The translations under genes were made by a program, and so were the position numbers. Below are positions 35,748 through 44,411 of a stretch of DNA of 64,000 nt, piece after piece (the stretch's first letter is position 1; every line of letters begins with the position of its first letter). This stretch comes from Gammaproteobacteria bacterium (GTDB lineage Bacteria; Pseudomonadota; Gammaproteobacteria; Ga0077554; Ga007554): NCBI GenBank assembly GCA_040183005.1, contig JAMPIW010000001.1, forward strand, positions 245,258-309,257, given 5' to 3'. Under the pieces are notes generated by a model that ran no database searches, was not told the DNA's origin, and was given only the letters and a program-made list of their open reading frames with translations.

Positions 35748-37172
35748 ATGGGGAACGTTGAAAAATCGACCATGGAAATTCAATTTCTTGGTGCGGCGCG
35801 CGAAGTCACCGGATCATGCTATCTGATCCGCGCAGGACGTCATCGCATTCTGGTGGACTGCGGACTGATTCAAGGATCAAAGACGGACGAGGCGCGCAAC
35901 CAACTGCCGTTCGAGTTTGATCCGGCAAAAATTGACGCAGTGGTGTTAACGCATGCACACCTGGATCACTCCGGGCGGTTGCCGCTGCTGGTCAAGAATG
36001 GCTTCCGCGGCACCATCTACACACACCGCGCCACTCGCGACCTGTGCCGCATCATGCTCAAGGACGCGGCGTATCTCAACGAAAAAGACATCGAATGGCA
36101 AAATCGCAAACGCCAGCGCAAGCACCTGCCGCTGGTCGAGCCCTTGTATACCATGGATGACGTGGAGAATACATTGCGTCATTTTAAGGCGCTGGATTAT
36201 GGCGTTACCATCCCGCTGCTCCCCGGCATTTCCATCCGGTTGGCCGATGCTGGCCACATCCTGGGCTCTGCGATAGTGGAGCTGTGGCTGGAGATGGAGG
36301 GTGCGCGCCGCAAGATCGTGTTCAGCGGTGACCTCGGGCATCGCGACGCCCCCATCCTGCAAGACCCCCAACCGGTACGCGAAGCAGACCTGGTGGTGAT
36401 GGAAAGCACCTACGGCGACCGTCTGCACCGTTCCTGGGAACAAACCTGGGATGAGCTGCGCGATGTGCTCATGCACGCCAAGCACAACCAGGGCAACGTG
36501 CTGATCCCCGCCTTCGCTGTGGGACGCACTCAAGAATTGCTCTACGAATTCGGCCGTCATTATGCCGAATGGGGGCTGGACGATTGGCTGATCTTTCTGG
36601 ACAGCCCGATGGCCATCGAGACGACCGAGGTTTATGCACGCCACACTGGCCTGTATGACACAGAAGCCGCCGCAGAGCAGCGTGCGCATGGCAATCCCTT
36701 CACGATGCTGCCCAACCTACACATCAGCCGTACCGCCAACCAGTCCATGGCCATCAACCGCATCAATGCCGGAGCCATCATCATCGCGGGCAGCGGCATG
36801 TGTGACGGCGGGCGCATCCGCCATCACCTGAAACACAACCTATGGCGCAGCGGATGCCATGTGGTGATCGTAGGCTTTCAGGCGAGCGGCACGCCAGGCC
36901 GCGCGCTGGTGGATGGCGCGCAATACCTGCGCATGGCAGGCGAGACAATACGGGTGGCGGCACAGATACACACTATCGGCGGCCTGTCCGCCCATGCTGA
37001 TGCTGCCGGCCTGATCGACTGGTACCATCACTTCGAAGGACGTCCCGCCATCGCCTTGGTGCATGGCGAGCCACAAGCGATGGACCCGCTGGCGGAGCGG
37101 CTGCGCGATGCAGGCGCAGCGCACGTCCATACCCCCGAGCGCGGAGCGCGGCTGGATTTAATAGAAATGTAG
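35748..37172 (+). CDS. Metallo-beta-lactamase / beta-CASP ribonuclease (CPSF-like)
   Basis: The 474-residue protein has the MBL metal motif THAHLDHSGRLP (about residues 68-79), SGDLGHRDAPIL, then the beta-CASP insertion (VVMESTYGDR, VLIPAFAVGRTQELLYE, SGMCDGGRIRHHL), and the C-terminal GGLSAHADAAGL histidine. Homologues such as Thermus TTHA0252 and archaeal CPSF proteins are RNases. It probably acts as an endo- or exoribonuclease in the cytoplasm. A second in-frame ATG at 35772 (MEIQFLGAAREVTG) fits the family start better. The last two residues and stop come from a palindromic repeat. Confidence 0.9.
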   Translation: MGNVEKSTMEIQFLGAAREVTGSCYLIRAGRHRILVDCGLIQGSKTDEARNQLPFEFDPAKIDAVVLTHAHLDHSGRLPLLVKNGFRGTIYTHRATRDLCRIMLKDAAYLNEKDIEWQNRKRQRKHLPLVEPLYTMDDVENTLRHFKALDYGVTIPLLPGISIRLADAGHILGSAIVELWLEMEGARRKIVFSGDLGHRDAPILQDPQPVREADLVVMESTYGDRLHRSWEQTWDELRDVLMHAKHNQGNVLIPAFAVGRTQELLYEFGRHYAEWGLDDWLIFLDSPMAIETTEVYARHTGLYDTEAAAEQRAHGNPFTMLPNLHISRTANQSMAINRINAGAIIIAGSGMCDGGRIRHHLKHNLWRSGCHVVIVGFQASGTPGRALVDGAQYLRMAGETIRVAAQIHTIGGLSAHADAAGLIDWYHHFEGRPAIALVHGEPQAMDPLAERLRDAGAAHVHTPERGARLDLIEM

Positions 37173-37276
37173 GGCGGGTTGTAACCCGCCAAGCGTGCAA
37201 AGCACTCAACCTGTTCTTGAATGAATGGACGAATGCCTGACGGCATGCCCGGCGGGTTACAACCCGTCCTACATTT
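37165..37276. repeat. 112-bp inverted-repeat element at the 3' end of the nuclease gene
   Basis: The arms at 37165-37190 and 37251-37276 are inverted copies with 25 of 26 positions matching (core GGCGGGTTGTAACCCGCC, itself a palindrome). The left arm overlaps the stop codon of the beta-CASP gene. It looks like a small mobile palindromic unit. Confidence 0.75.
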
Positions 37277-37360
37277 CTCTTTACGCCGGGACTAAGAAGC
37301 GCGACGATTTAACCGATAACATAGAAAGAACACCACGACCAAACCAACGGAGGTGCAGCC

Positions 37361-38653
37361 ATGAAAGACACTGTCACGATCACGGATAATGCCACTGGCA
37401 AGAGCGTCGAGCTGCCCGTCCGGCGCGGCACGCTCGGACCTCCCGCCATCGACATCGGCGTGTTGCAGCGTGAGTTGGGATACGTCACATACGACCCCGG
37501 TTTTCTCGCCACCGCCAGTTGCCACAGCGCGATAACCTATATCGACGGCGAGCAGGGTGTACTGCTTTACCGGGGCTATCCCATCGAACAGCTTGCGGCA
37601 AAAAGCAGTTTTCTCGAAGTTGCCCATCTGCTGATCTATGGCGAATTGCCGAGCCAGACGCAACTCGGCGAGTTCACCAACATCATCCGCCGCCACACCA
37701 TGTTTAATGAAAGCCTGAAGACTTTTTACAACGGCTTTCATCACGACGCCCATCCGATGGCGATCATGGTCGGCGTGGTCGGCTCATTGTCGGCGTTTTA
37801 TCACGACTCGACGGACATCCATAATCCACACCATCGCGACATTGCCGCGCACCGGCTGATCGCCAAGATGCCGACCATCGCCGCCGCCAGTTACAAGCAT
37901 TCAATTGGCGAGCCGTTCATGTATCCGCGCAACAACATGAACTATTGCGGCAATCTTTTGCACATGATGTTTTCGGTGCCCGCCGAGGACTATCAAGTCG
38001 ATCCACTCGCGGAAAAAGCGCTGGACCTGATTTTCATCCTGCATGCGGATCATGAACAGAATGCCAGCACCTCCACCGTGCGTCTGGCGGGCAGTTCCAG
38101 TGCCGATCCGTTCGCCTGCATCTCTGCCGGCATCGCCTCGCTGTGGGGTCCGGCACATGGCGGGGCCAACGAAGAGGTGCTGCATATGCTGGCGGAGATC
38201 GGTGACAGCAACAACATTCCCAAATACATCGCCCGCGCCAAGGACAAGAACGACCCGTTCCGTCTGATGGGCTTCGGCCACCGCGTATACAAGAATCATG
38301 ACCCGCGCGCCCGCCTCATTCGCGCCATGTGCCACGAGGTACTCAACAAACTGGGCAATCAAAACGATCCGCTGTTCGAGCTGGCACTGAAACTCGAAGA
38401 AGTCGCCCTCAAGGATGATTACTTCATCGAGCGCAAACTCTATCCGAACGTGGATTTCTATTCGGGGATCATCTATAAAGCACTCGGCATCCCCACCAAC
38501 ATGTTCACCGTAATGTTCGCCATTGCCCGTACTGTGGGCTGGGTAGCACAATGGATGGAAATGATCGCCGACCCGGATCAGCGCATTGGCCGGCCACGGC
38601 AGGTCTATGACGGGGCGGGACGGCGGGATTATGTGGAGATAAAGGACAGGTAG
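37361..38653 (+). CDS. gltA: Citrate synthase
   Basis: The 430-residue enzyme is the long, NADH-sensitive Gram-negative type. Active-site parts are [28 protein letters not shown] and [16 protein letters not shown], carrying the two catalytic histidines and the aspartate. It condenses acetyl-CoA with oxaloacetate. In obligate autotrophs it feeds an incomplete, biosynthetic TCA cycle. A well-placed GGAGG lies 8 bp before the ATG. Confidence 0.97.
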   Translation: MKDTVTITDNATGKSVELPVRRGTLGPPAIDIGVLQRELGYVTYDPGFLATASCHSAITYIDGEQGVLLYRGYPIEQLAAKSSFLEVAHLLIYGELPSQTQLGEFTNIIRRHTMFNESLKTFYNGFHHDAHPMAIMVGVVGSLSAFYHDSTDIHNPHHRDIAAHRLIAKMPTIAAASYKHSIGEPFMYPRNNMNYCGNLLHMMFSVPAEDYQVDPLAEKALDLIFILHADHEQNASTSTVRLAGSSSADPFACISAGIASLWGPAHGGANEEVLHMLAEIGDSNNIPKYIARAKDKNDPFRLMGFGHRVYKNHDPRARLIRAMCHEVLNKLGNQNDPLFELALKLEEVALKDDYFIERKLYPNVDFYSGIIYKALGIPTNMFTVMFAIARTVGWVAQWMEMIADPDQRIGRPRQVYDGAGRRDYVEIKDR

Positions 38654-38680
38654 CGATAATCTCACGGACCTTGATAATTT

Positions 38681-38851
38681 GTAACTATTCAGTATACCCC
38701 TGACATCGAGCTCCCCCCTTTGAAAAGGGGGGCAGGGGGGATTTCCTCCCAACAATGGCAATAATGTCAGGGGGTTATGGATGCCGGATGAATAAAATCC
38801 CCCTTGATCCCCCTTTTTCAAAGGGGGAGACCAATGATGCTGAATAGTTAC
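38681..38851. repeat. 171-bp MITE, possibly IS66-derived
   Basis: The outermost ends are inverted (GTAACTATTCAG at 38681, CTGAATAGTTAC ending at 38851). Inside them lie inverted CCCCC/GGGGG-rich arms around 38711-38746 and 38798-38830. The tips resemble the IS66 element ends at 27551 (GTAACTACTCAC). The same CTGAATAGTTAC tip recurs alone at 48984-48995. No clear target duplication is visible. Confidence 0.7.
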
Positions 38852-39118
38852 TTTTTGTCTTGACTTTTTTTGCGGACGGTGCATGATAAATATCATTGCG
38901 CCATAATCCCACAAGAAGGAAATGGGCATGCACTGGGGGTCTGAATATCTTGCCTTCCCTTCCGGAAGCTCCCGGCTTCGCGCCGGAGTCTGCTTCTGGG
39001 CGCCTGTGCGCGACCCCTCGTTTCGCTACAACTATCCTTGCACCATGGGCAGACTTCACTGCCCCGAGAACCTGTTCATGTAACCCCAACCCATTAGCCA
39101 ATCAGGGAAGATAGAGCA
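38852..39118. other. Upstream region of the PEP-CTERM gene
   Basis: No gene recognised. A GC-rich hairpin-like stretch is present around 38968-39000. The ribosome site AGGGAAGATAG lies just before the ATG at 39119. Confidence 0.4.
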
Positions 39119-40150
39119 ATGAAAAAGAATGCCCGTAGCGCCCAGATCTCCGTCCGCTCACCGCGCCACATCAACGCCATCCTCAAACCCCTCACCGTCG
39201 CGCTGATCGCCATCGGCTGCATCAGCCCGGCCTTGGCCGTCAACCAAACCTGGTTCGGCGGCACCGGCGACTGGGGTGACAGCAACAAGTGGTCGCCAGC
39301 AGGGGTGCCCGGCGCGGGTGATCTGGCCATCATCAATGCTGGAACCTCGACGCTCTCTTTTGCTGCGGTGGTCAATGGGCTTGCGCTTGGTGGCGGCACG
39401 CTGACGGGCACCGGTAATCTGACGTTATCCGGTGGCTCCATCTGGACGGCTGGTACGCAGGGCGGCACCGGCACCACCCAGTTCAACGGCAATCTCAACA
39501 TCAGTGGTGACAACAACAAGTTCATCGGCGGTGGCCGGGTGATTAACACGGCCGGTACCACCACCTGGGACGGCAACACGGGCGGTAACAATAACTACAA
39601 CCGTATTCTCAACAGCGGCAGCGGCGGCACGATCAATAACACCGGCACCTGGAACGACTCCAATGCCTTCGCTACCTATATCGACGGCGGCATCGCCTTC
39701 AACAATGTCGGCACCTACAACAAGCAGGGCAACACCGTCACCACCCTCGCTGGCGCTTTTAACAATAGCGCGACCAGCACCGTCAATGTCAATGCCGGTA
39801 CGCTCAGCATCGCCAGCAACTTCGCCAACGCCGGCATAATCAACGTCGACGCGGGCGCCATCTTCCAGGTGAGCGCTACGAACTTTGCCAACACAGCGAC
39901 CGGCGTGATCGGCGGTAACGGTACGGTGGCGACCCCGACGTCCGGCCTGAGCAACAGCGGTGACATCGACCCTGGCAACTCCATTGGACATCTCACCATT
40001 GACGGCGATCTGAGGCAGACTTCGACCGGCGTGCTGAACTTCGAACTGACCAGCCTGACCAGCTTCGATCTGCTGACGATAACAGACGATGTGACCTTGG
40101 GCGGTGAAATCGCGGTGTGGAACCTGGGCTACACGCCGATCATCGGCGAT

Positions 40151-41471
40151 CAGAAGTGTCCGGTAATTTAATTGAATAGATTCAATTGGTTATTGTCTTT
40201 CTGCATGCTCATTTGCGTCTCCGCATTTTTAAGTAATTGATCGAGTGGCGTTTTCTCGAAAAGAGTCAGGCTCAAAATCTGTAGGATTGTGTAAAGCGAA
40301 GCCTCGGTATTGAGCCGCTTTTTCACGATGGCGACCACGACGTAAACCGCGATGGCGATCCATATTTGCGTCTTGACTGCATTCTCGGTGGTGCCATAGA
40401 ACCGCTTGATTCGAAGATGCTGTTTGATCCACTTGAAGAATAGCTCGACCTGCCAGCGGCAACGATAAAGCTGAGCGATGGTCAGCGCAGGCAGGTCGAA
40501 GTTGTTGGTCAGAAAGACCAGAAACCTGTCGTGTTCGGCATCGTAGAACTTGATGCGTCGCAGGTGCTGCGGGTAATCCTTGCTGGCCTTGCGAGCAGTC
40601 AATGCAATGGTCTGGTCGCAGCGCAGTCCAGTGGACTTGTCCACGGTGCGAGAGTAGACGCGACGAAAGAGCAGATTGGATTTGCCACGGATGACAAAGA
40701 ACGCCTGTGCTTGATGCAGGGTGAACCAGCGAGCGAAGTCGGTGAAGCCACGATCCATGATGTAAAAGCTGCCGGCTTCGGGTATCAGGATATCGAGCAC
40801 ATTGACCTCGTGCATCTTGCCATCGCTGATGTGGATGAAGGTTGGAATGTTGCCGCGCAGGTCGAGCAGCGTATGCATCTTGACGGCAGCTTTGGTGGAG
40901 CGGAAGCGTGCCCACGGAAAGACGCTCAAGCACAGGTCGATGGTCGTGGTATCGAGTGCGTAGACCGTCTGTTCCAGTTCGACCGCAAAGCTGTCGCTGG
41001 CGTAAAGCTTTCTGGCGGTCTGGATTAAGCTCATCGCGAAATCCGCGTAGATGCGACGGTCGCGTTGCTCGTTGGCATCGGCCAGCGTGCTCTTGGCGAT
41101 GTTGCCTCGTATGCCCAAGTGATAGAGCTTGGCTTGGTGGGCGCGCAGACAGGTTTCGATGTCGCGCAGGCTTTCGCGGTAAGTCAGCTGCGCGAACGCC
41201 ATGCAGAGAAATTGATCGAGATGCGAAAAAGTCTTGGTGGGATATTTGGAAGGGTAGCGCTGCACGCAGCGACGGAATGTGTGAAGGGGCAAATGCTCCA
41301 TGAGTTGTGCGAACACCAACTGGCCTGAATACATGACGGAAACTCCTGGGGGGAAAGCCCCAGTTTCCCAAAAAATTCACGTTCAAGTCGGTGACACCCC
41401 TAAACACACACTTTCCTATTCAACATCATCATGTTATATAGCCGTCTTTGCGAAATTGCCGGACACTTCTG
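40151..41471 (-). mobile_element. IS4-family insertion sequence, copy 1
   Basis: The 1321-bp element has perfect 13-bp ends (CAGAAGTGTCCGG and CCGGACACTTCTG) and a 9-bp target duplication ATCGGCGAT at 40142-40150 and 41472-41480. It interrupts the PEP-CTERM gene. A second copy of the same length and with an identical transposase lies at 51215-52535, so the element moved recently. Confidence 0.95.
40168..41334 (-). CDS. IS4-family transposase (copy 1)
   Basis: The 388-residue DDE transposase has an N-terminal DUF4372 domain and a catalytic core with VYALDTTTIDLC (first D), SFYIMDRGFTDFARW (second D) and YRCRWQVELFFKWIK, the Y-x2-R-x3-E-x6-K signature of IS4. It is intact and identical to the copy at 51352-52518. 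Confidence 0.95.
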   Translation of the reverse strand: MYSGQLVFAQLMEHLPLHTFRRCVQRYPSKYPTKTFSHLDQFLCMAFAQLTYRESLRDIETCLRAHQAKLYHLGIRGNIAKSTLADANEQRDRRIYADFAMSLIQTARKLYASDSFAVELEQTVYALDTTTIDLCLSVFPWARFRSTKAAVKMHTLLDLRGNIPTFIHISDGKMHEVNVLDILIPEAGSFYIMDRGFTDFARWFTLHQAQAFFVIRGKSNLLFRRVYSRTVDKSTGLRCDQTIALTARKASKDYPQHLRRIKFYDAEHDRFLVFLTNNFDLPALTIAQLYRCRWQVELFFKWIKQHLRIKRFYGTTENAVKTQIWIAIAVYVVVAIVKKRLNTEASLYTILQILSLTLFEKTPLDQLLKNAETQMSMQKDNNQLNLFN

Positions 41472-41486
41472 ATCGGCGATATCTAT

Positions 41487-42901
41487 GGACTCCACCCGTT
41501 TTGCAAGGGGAAGATTGAAATTTTGCTCTCAGGATAAGGATTGCGTGTATCTATCCGGCCTCAGTGTGAGCCATTAATCGGCTCGGGCCATAATGCAATA
41601 CGCACGTCGGGTTCCAAATAGCGTCTCGGCCTTGCTGGCCATACGCCGTTGCGGAGTGTCCCGTCGTCGGTCTTACCTGTTGGGCATCGTTCGTTTCTTC
41701 ACCTTCGCAATCGTGGCAGGTCTTGCTGCTTCGTTTACTAAAAAAACTTAACGGCTTGGCAATATCAGCTGATCGCCACAGTGGGTTGCGGGTTCCACTG
41801 CGCCTCATAACGGCGGCCATGCGCAAGCATGGCCCAGGCTACTCGCGCCAGTTTATTCGCCAAGGCTACGGCGGCGACATTAAAACCCTTGGTTGCCTTG
41901 AGCTTCAAGGCCCAGAGCAGCAAACGGTCCTGCTTGCCCTCGGCACAGCGTAGCGCACTGCGCGCCCCGTGGATCAGCAAGGTGCGCAGGTAGCGGTCTC
42001 CACGCTTGGAGATGCCGAATAGCTGTTGTTTGCCGCCGCTGGAATGCTCGTGTGGCGTGAGACCCAGATTTGCCGCAAAGTTACGCCCTGCCGGGAAATG
42101 ATGCGGGTCACCCACAGCCGCGACAAAGGCGGTGGCGGTGAGCGGGCCAACACCCGGCAGCCCCATCAATCGCGCGGCCTGAGCGTCTTGGCGTGCCAGC
42201 CGCTGGATGCGCTCGTCGTAGTGCTCGATCCGTTTATCCAGCGCCGTCAACTGTTCCTGCAGGTCGGCAAATGTCTCCAGGGCGCTGGGGGAGAGTCCGT
42301 TATGTTCTCCGCCGAGCACGCGGGGTAACGCCTTGCGCAACGCCGTAGCCCCTTGGGAGAAACTCATACCGTATTCGCCCAGCAGACTGCGTGCCTGCAA
42401 CATCAGTGCTGTGCGGTTTTCCACCAGGCGCTGACGAACCCGGTGCAGCATCTGCACATCCTGCTGCGCCTCGGTGTTGGTCGGCACATACAGGGTCTCG
42501 GGTTCGGCCCTCAGCTCGCAAATCGCCTTCGCATCGCGATAATCATTCTTGTTGCCGACCACCCGTCGGCTCACGCGCTGGCCGGCAATAAGCCGTACTT
42601 CATGCCCCAGTTTACTGATTTCTCGCGCCCAGTAATGCGCACTGGCACAGGCCTCAATCCCGACCTTCGCGGCAGGCAGATTGGCAAAAAATGTCAGCAC
42701 CTGGTCCCGCGACATCTTTCGTTTCAATACCTCATTGCCACGCTCATCCCGGCCCACGGCGTAAAACACGTTCTTGGCAATATCCAAACCAATTACTGTT
42801 GCGTTATGCTTCATGTCGGACTCCTCCTTTTTCGTTTGGCCGGTGACCTAACTCACCCGCTTGGCACACTATGATGCCGTTTGAAGAAGGGTGGAGTCCA
42901 T
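41487..42901 (-). mobile_element. IS110-family (IS1111 group) element
   Basis: GGACTCCACCC at 41487 and GGGTGGAGTCC ending at 42899 are subterminal inverted repeats, a feature of the IS1111 group. No target duplication is visible, as expected. The borders are chosen so that removal restores the PEP-CTERM frame; they may be off by 1-3 bp. Confidence 0.85.
41765..42814 (-). CDS. IS110/IS1111-family transposase
   Basis: The 349-residue protein has the N-terminal RuvC-like DEDD domain (VIGLDIAKNVFYAVG) and the C-terminal Transposase_20 domain (LMGLPGVGPLTATAFVAAVG, with GKQQLFGISKRGDRYLRTLL carrying the conserved serine region). It is full length and appears intact. A 280-bp non-coding tail lies between its stop and the left end of the element. 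Confidence 0.93.
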   Translation of the reverse strand: MKHNATVIGLDIAKNVFYAVGRDERGNEVLKRKMSRDQVLTFFANLPAAKVGIEACASAHYWAREISKLGHEVRLIAGQRVSRRVVGNKNDYRDAKAICELRAEPETLYVPTNTEAQQDVQMLHRVRQRLVENRTALMLQARSLLGEYGMSFSQGATALRKALPRVLGGEHNGLSPSALETFADLQEQLTALDKRIEHYDERIQRLARQDAQAARLMGLPGVGPLTATAFVAAVGDPHHFPAGRNFAANLGLTPHEHSSGGKQQLFGISKRGDRYLRTLLIHGARSALRCAEGKQDRLLLWALKLKATKGFNVAAVALANKLARVAWAMLAHGRRYEAQWNPQPTVAIS

Positions 42902-43166
42902 TTCATTAGCTTTAAGGTGATGACCTTTGACGATCGGGCGGGAACGACCTTCAGCGGCCTCAGCGTCAATGGTTTCGGTGCGGGCGTGGCCTTCAATGTG
43001 CTCTACAACCCCCATGACGTGACGTTGCAGGTGGCGGCGGTGCCAGAGGCGGAAACCTGGGTGATGATGCTGGCTGGACTGGGTTTGGTGGGCTTTGTGG
43101 CGCGGCGGCGTAACACGCTGGCTGGTCAGGGATGTGCCGCCTAACGATCATAATCCTTAACCCGGC

Positions 43167-43669
43167 CTACGGGGTTGCCTCCTCCAGCATGGCACGGATA
43201 CACTTTTCAAGCGGCTGGAGATGCTGTTTGATCACTGCGGCAACCGTCAACGGATCAATATCGCCCAGATAGTTATGCACGAGGATATTGCGAAAGCCGC
43301 TGATTTCGCGCCAGGAGATGGCCGGAAAGACGGCCTTTTTCTCCTCCGGCAGCAGTTGCGTGGCCTCGGAGAGTGTCTGCAGGTTACGCAAGGCGGCATC
43401 GTACAGCACATCATCCTGGGTAAGATCGCCGCGCGCCTGGCAGCCTGTCTGACTTAGGGGATCGTAGCGAGAAAGTGGGAGGGCGAGGACAGTTTTCCGC
43501 TATTTTGAAGAGAATAGCTGGCACTATTTAACGAAAAATAGCGGAAAAATGGACCGCTCTCCCGCTTTCGCAGTAGATTCGACCTAAGTCAGACAGGCTG
43601 CTAGATGCGTCGAATCTTCGCAATGGCGTCAAGGATATGCAGCGCATAGGGCTGCCAGGGCTTGCTCAT
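43167..43669 (-). pseudogene. hepT: hepT toxin gene interrupted by a MITE
   Basis: The start ATG at 43669 overlaps the mntA stop (ATGA). The first 22 codons encode MSKPWQPYALHILDAIAKIR and two more residues, then a stop created at the MITE edge. After the 160-bp MITE the frame resumes (QARGDLTQDDVLYDAALRN) to 43167, and holds the HepT RNase motif RNILVHNYLG (R-x4-H-x-Y). Removing 43440-43603 gives a 112-residue HEPN protein. HepT is an RNase toxin blocked by AMPylation by MntA. As it stands the toxin is broken. Confidence 0.85.
43441..43600. repeat. 160-bp MITE inside hepT
   Basis: CAGCCTGTCTGACTTAGG at 43441-43458 and its exact complement at 43583-43600 are the ends. The interior is a long imperfect palindrome (CCGCTATTTT with AAAATAGCGG). 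The flanks CTGG (43437-43440) and CTAG (43601-43604) look like a 4-bp target duplication with one change. Confidence 0.85.
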
Positions 43670-43956
43670 AACTCCACCGCCTCCTTCAGAACCTGCTCAC
43701 GGATATGGCGGTTGAGTTCATGTTCCGGCACCAGCTCCACCCGGCGATGGAGCAAATCCGCCAGCCGTTCTGTCAGCGGCAGGCGTTGGGTGAAGATATC
43801 GTAACCGCAGGGAAAATCCACCAGAAAATCCACATCGCTATCAGGCCGCTCCTCGCGCCGTGCGACAGAACCAAACACGCGGATGCGCCGGGCGCCATAT
43901 TGACCGCCCAAGGCCGCGATGACCTCTTTCTTGTCATGCAATTCATCCAGCAACAT
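43666..43956 (-). CDS. mntA: MntA-type nucleotidyltransferase antitoxin
   Basis: The 96-residue protein has the minimal nucleotidyltransferase signature GSVARREERPDSDVDFLVDF (GS-x10-DxD). MntA antitoxins AMPylate the tyrosine of the HepT RxxxxHxY motif. The stop overlaps the hepT start by 4 bases, the standard operon layout. The start could be 43956 (MLLDEL) or 43968; the region upstream is full of repeats, which may have changed its promoter. The antitoxin is intact although the toxin is broken. Confidence 0.9.
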   Translation of the reverse strand: MLLDELHDKKEVIAALGGQYGARRIRVFGSVARREERPDSDVDFLVDFPCGYDIFTQRLPLTERLADLLHRRVELVPEHELNRHIREQVLKEAVEL

Positions 43957-43959
43957 AAG

Positions 43960-44095
43960 TAACCCCATCACGTTTTTGGTAAGAATCGTAGGGTGCGTCC
44001 CACGCACCAATGATTGTGGTGCGTGGGACGCACCCTACATAATTATTGGCGTTTTGAAATGGAATTCGAATAACCCCATCACGTTTTTGGTAAGA
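43960..44095. repeat. 25-bp direct repeats flanking a 22-bp-arm palindrome
   Basis: TAACCCCATCACGTTTTTGG plus TAAGA occurs at 43960-43984 and again at 44071-44095. Between them is a hairpin with arms beginning GTAGGGTGCGTCCCACGCAC (43989-44010) and its complement (to about 44038). The core GTAGGGTGCG is shared with the repeats at 5969 and 20845. The arrangement suggests a palindromic unit that duplicated its target on insertion. Confidence 0.75.
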
Positions 44096-44411
44096 GGCGG
44101 CAACATCCACCCGCCAGCCCCCGCCTTCTTGCCCAACCCCGTTGCTTGCGCCGTGCAACCAATAGTCAAACCCATGTTTTTTCAACGATAGCATATTACA
44201 TTGGCACGTTTCATCCTAAAAGCGGCGATTCACCGCAGAGAGCGCAGAGAATGCAGAGGAAAAACAGGACTTTGACAAGGTGTGCCGGGTCACCCGCTGG
44301 GTGGGTGTGCTTGTTACGCTAACCCCCTGAATTTCGGGGCTGCCCGTTCCGGCGTAGGGTGCGCACGGCGCGCCATAAGTTGTTGGTGAGGGGGCATCAA
44401 GCTCCCTCATC
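44096..44411. other. Intergenic region downstream of polA
   Basis: No gene. It contains a dispersed repeat fragment at 44213-44256 (ATCCTAAAAGCGGCGATT followed by purine-rich GCAGAG units), related to fragments at 1650, 14637 and 10027. Confidence 0.5.

Larger units (their letters stand above)
39119..43144 (+). pseudogene. PEP-CTERM surface protein gene split by two insertion sequences
   Basis: The N-terminal 344 codons (39119-40150) encode a signal peptide (TVALIAIGCISPALA), a NQTWFGGTGDWGDSNKWSP motif, then beta-helix-like repeats rich in Gly, Asn and Thr. The frame stops in an IS4 copy. Codons 41481-41486 remain between the two elements. The C-terminus (42902-43144) carries the sorting signal: VPEAETWVMMLAGLGLVGF followed by ARRR. 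Removing 40151-41480 and 41487-42901 restores one frame of about 426 codons. PEP-CTERM proteins are exported and processed by exosortase; none is seen here. Confidence 0.88.

Noticed and set aside
38896..39114. 72-codon frame before the PEP-CTERM gene
   Set aside because: No motif, poor start context, and it lies in a probable promoter region with hairpins.
43960..44095. CRISPR array
   Set aside because: Only two direct repeats, with a palindromic insert and no spacer series or cas genes.
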